From positions 434,001-498,000 of the forward strand of contig NZ_JALDNB010000002.1 in the NCBI RefSeq assembly GCF_022699665.1: DNA of 64,000 nucleotides, written 5' to 3'. The number at the start of each line of letters is the position of its first letter. The first letter of the stretch is position 1. The notes under the pieces are model-generated. The model ran no database searches, was not told the DNA's origin, and saw nothing but the letters and a program-made list of their open reading frames with translations. The translations under genes and the position numbers were made by a program. The DNA comes from Chryseobacterium aahli (lineage in GTDB: Bacteria > Bacteroidota > Bacteroidia > Flavobacteriales > Weeksellaceae). Of the stretch, positions 61,707 to 64,000 are shown in pieces.

Positions 61707-63650
61707 TTAATTCTTCAACACAAATCCGCCATTCGGCTGAATTTCAATTTCAAATTCTCCTTTTTTATTGATGGAAACCGTTTTTGTAAAAGTGTTTCCA
61801 TTTTTATCATCATTAATGAGTTCCAGATTTTTACCAGCCAACATTGGAAGATTGAGTGTAAGTTTTTTAGAAGTTTTTTCAGCATTTACACCCGCAACAT
61901 ACCATTTGTCATTATGCCTTCTCGCTATCACAGAATATTTCCCGGGATAACCGTCGATGAAAACCGTTTCGTCCCAAAGTGTGGGAACTTCTTTTATAAA
62001 ATCCAACTGGAATTTTGGAGCATCAGTCAGGTTATTCGGCATTATTCCAAACATCTGAATCGGATTCTGAAACAAAACTGCTGTCGCCAGTTGGAAACCA
62101 TCTGTGGTAAGCCTTTTATTTTTTTCTTTATTGGATTTAGTAAGAAATTTATTGAGAAAAGTTCCGCCAAACTCCATACTTCCCACCGTATTTCTGATGA
62201 AAGGATGTAAGGTTGCAAAAAATGCTTCCTGCTTACGGACATCTTCCGAAAAGTAAAGCATTTCCGAGGCTAAAACAGCTTCGCTTCCAGCATAATTCGG
62301 GTACATTACTTCCCAGCCTCTCGGCAAAGTAGCGCCGTGGAAAATAATCATCAGACCAAAATCATTGGCATCCGACAAAATATCTTCATACAGACGCATC
62401 GTTTCCTGCTTGTCGCCACCAAAAAAATCGACTTTCAAACCTTTTACACCGATTTCTTTCAGCCATTTCATTTCTTTTTTGCGTTCTACAGAAGTGCTCA
62501 TTTTGTTTCTTGGTCCCATTGGCGCATCATTGGTGGCTCCGTTGGAATTATACCAAAGCATTACTCCCACATTTTTAGATTTGGCGTATTGAACGAGTTC
62601 TTTCATCCGGTCTTTGCCGATATTTTTATCCCAAAGCGCATCCATCAAAATGAATTCATAATTAAGTTTTGATGCCAAATCAATAAATATTGTCTGTTCA
62701 TCATAATTCATACTGTTATCCTGCCATAGAATCCAGCTCCAGGTAGATTTTCCGAATTGATATTTCTGCGAAGGTTCATAAAGAGGTTCTACAACATTAA
62801 ATGGAATGGTCGTTTCAACTATCGGTTTCAAAGAATCTCCAATCGTAATCGTTCTCCACGGAGTTTTCCCAGGCAAAGAAATTGCTGCTCCTGAACTTCC
62901 GAAACCGTTGTTTTCAGCCATATTCGGATAGGCAACCTGATAAAGATTTTTATCTGAAGTGGTGTTGAGATGAGAAGCACAATACAAACTACTAACTCCA
63001 GTTTCTGAAAGCAAAACCCAGCCCTCGTTTCCGATATGAAAAAGCCCAGGGAAAACGTAACCATAATCAGCTTTCGTTCCTAATTCTGCATCGGCTTTGT
63101 AGCCACTTTCATAGCTTGGTGCTGTGCGTGCAAAACCGGTCATCGGTTTCATCATTGGCGAAAGAAATGTTGTCGTCTGTGGCGGAAATCGATATCCCGT
63201 AACTTCCGACTGTACCACAATACTGAGATGATCTCTCATTGGAGGAATATCATATCGAAAGGCAATATTGTTATCACTTACCTGAAACTCAATTCCAATA
63301 CTGAACTGCTCTTGATTGGTAAAATTGACGGTCAACGTATTTGCTTTGTATTCAACTTCTGATTTTTTAATTTTCTCGTTGCTGTATTTTTTGGAAACGA
63401 AATCCTTTTTACTGTTGATGAATTTTAAATTTTTAGAAAAATCCGATTCATTGGTGATTAAACCCAAAGGAGACTTTTCGAGCATTGTTTTTCCTTGAAA
63501 AGTAACGGAATACAATGCTTTTCCGTCTTCTGAAAATACATTCAGTTTCAGTTTTCCGTCCGGGCTCGAAATTTCGGCAACCTGTGCTTTAAGTTCTGAT
63601 AAAAAACAGAAGCTTATTAATACAAAAAATATGAGTGTAAATTTTTTCAT
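61707..63650 (-). CDS. GH97 glycosidase, retaining-type (alpha-galactosidase-like)
   Basis: A 647-residue exported enzyme (signal MKKFTLIFFVLISFCFLSELKA). GH97 features include the N-terminal beta-super-sandwich, the barrel motif WSWILWQDNSMNYDE near 310 and GLKVDFFGGDKQE near 405. In the family, an Asp at this position acts as nucleophile in retaining alpha-galactosidases, while the inverting alpha-glucosidases lack it. The sequence therefore favours the retaining class, with a galactose- or L-arabinopyranose-like substrate. It starts 6 bases after the stop of the upstream gene, so the two share a transcript. Confidence 0.88.
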   Translation of the reverse strand: MKKFTLIFFVLISFCFLSELKAQVAEISSPDGKLKLNVFSEDGKALYSVTFQGKTMLEKSPLGLITNESDFSKNLKFINSKKDFVSKKYSNEKIKKSEVEYKANTLTVNFTNQEQFSIGIEFQVSDNNIAFRYDIPPMRDHLSIVVQSEVTGYRFPPQTTTFLSPMMKPMTGFARTAPSYESGYKADAELGTKADYGYVFPGLFHIGNEGWVLLSETGVSSLYCASHLNTTSDKNLYQVAYPNMAENNGFGSSGAAISLPGKTPWRTITIGDSLKPIVETTIPFNVVEPLYEPSQKYQFGKSTWSWILWQDNSMNYDEQTIFIDLASKLNYEFILMDALWDKNIGKDRMKELVQYAKSKNVGVMLWYNSNGATNDAPMGPRNKMSTSVERKKEMKWLKEIGVKGLKVDFFGGDKQETMRLYEDILSDANDFGLMIIFHGATLPRGWEVMYPNYAGSEAVLASEMLYFSEDVRKQEAFFATLHPFIRNTVGSMEFGGTFLNKFLTKSNKEKNKRLTTDGFQLATAVLFQNPIQMFGIMPNNLTDAPKFQLDFIKEVPTLWDETVFIDGYPGKYSVIARRHNDKWYVAGVNAEKTSKKLTLNLPMLAGKNLELINDDKNGNTFTKTVSINKKGEFEIEIQPNGGFVLKN

Positions 63651-63656
63651 TTTAAA

Positions 63657-64000
63657 TTATTTTGAAAACATCCAATAGTCAAAAAACATAATGTCTTTTT
63701 CCGCTTTGCTATTGAAAACGAAATAAAGATTGTGAACGCCTTTAATCGAATTAGATAAATTGATTTTAACCGTCTCAAAGCGGTCGTCTCCGCCAGTCAT
63801 CGGAACTTTTATTGTTCCGACAATCGGTCCGTCCAGACTGTCTAAACGAACGTCCATCGTAACGCCGCTATTATGCGTAGTTCCTACTCTTGCAGAAAAA
63901 GTTGTTGCGCCATCTTTTCCAAAATCAACATTTTTTACACTTGTGTAAGCACTGTTTTTCTTTGCTTTGATGAAAACTCCCGCTGTTTTGTTCTGATAAG
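63657..64000 (-). CDS. C-terminal end of a secreted glycosidase with CBM6-like module (partial)
   Basis: The frame is open to the window edge, giving about 114 residues of the C terminus. The pattern, from [12 protein letters not shown] through [14 protein letters not shown] to VHNLYFVFN and DYWMFSK, fits a family 6 carbohydrate-binding module. In this context the missing N-terminal part is probably a glycoside hydrolase such as GH43, but that is a guess. An internal ATG near 63857 is not the start. Confidence 0.65.
   Translation of the reverse strand, partial: YQNKTAGVFIKAKKNSAYTSVKNVDFGKDGATTFSARVGTTHNSGVTMDVRLDSLDGPIVGTIKVPMTGGDDRFETVKINLSNSIKGVHNLYFVFNSKAEKDIMFFDYWMFSK

Noticed and set aside
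61569..62210. 213-residue plus-strand frame over repeat A copy 4 and GH97
   Set aside because: Its start lies in repeat DNA and the rest is antisense to GH97.

Overview
The window is AT-rich DNA from a member of the Bacteroidota, most likely a Chryseobacterium-type flavobacterium. Grounds: a C-terminal type IX secretion sorting domain, a fused CcoNO oxidase subunit, TAnnTTTG promoter boxes, Bacteroidota-style sugar catabolism, and many intercistronic repeats of flavobacterial type. No rRNA, tRNA, CRISPR array or intact mobile element was seen.

Region 1 (1-6.0 kb) holds the 3' end of a large AsmA-like gene, a HAD phosphatase, a 0.7 kb gap with a probable small RNA, a stand-alone response regulator, a di-haem cytochrome c peroxidase lipoprotein and an outer-membrane beta-barrel protein. 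Region 2 (6.2-18.9 kb) is an export locus: a PAS histidine kinase and an NtrC-type activator face a five-gene efflux operon plus TolC (membrane-fusion protein, S41 protease, ABC ATPase, two paralogous permeases, TolC). The divergent gap carries two enhancer-like dyads and a sigma-54-like promoter. Region 3 (19.0-26.5 kb) has a second single-domain regulator, small unknown proteins, an XRE regulator, an isolated ccoNO-ccoP pair, a large unknown protein that looks like an FMN TIM-barrel enzyme, and a decayed transposase fragment.

Region 4 (26.5-64 kb) is a glucuronoarabinoxylan and pentose utilisation island, almost all on the minus strand. From right to left: a truncated CBM6-like gene, GH97, GH115, GH30 with a T9SS tail, GH3, GH51, araB-araD-araA-galM-sugar symporter, then plus-strand araR, then GH127, an acetylesterase, a GPH transporter, GH10, GH43, GH67, and finally transaldolase, split transketolase, galK and galT. 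The extracytoplasmic enzymes would cut xylan and strip arabinose, glucuronate and acetyl groups. The transporters import the products, and AraA/B/D with transaldolase and transketolase feed them to glycolysis. No SusC/SusD pair lies in the window.

The main regulatory result is a shared 23-bp site (WTAARTGT-N7-ACACTTRW) seen at four places: upstream of araR, of the araB operon, of GH3 and of transaldolase. It is the best candidate operator for the NrtR-like AraR encoded in the island. At araB and GH3 the site sits exactly 14 bp from an identical TATATTTG box. Many gaps between island genes hold structured repeats, of which one family (A) occurs four times, always in the same orientation relative to transcription.
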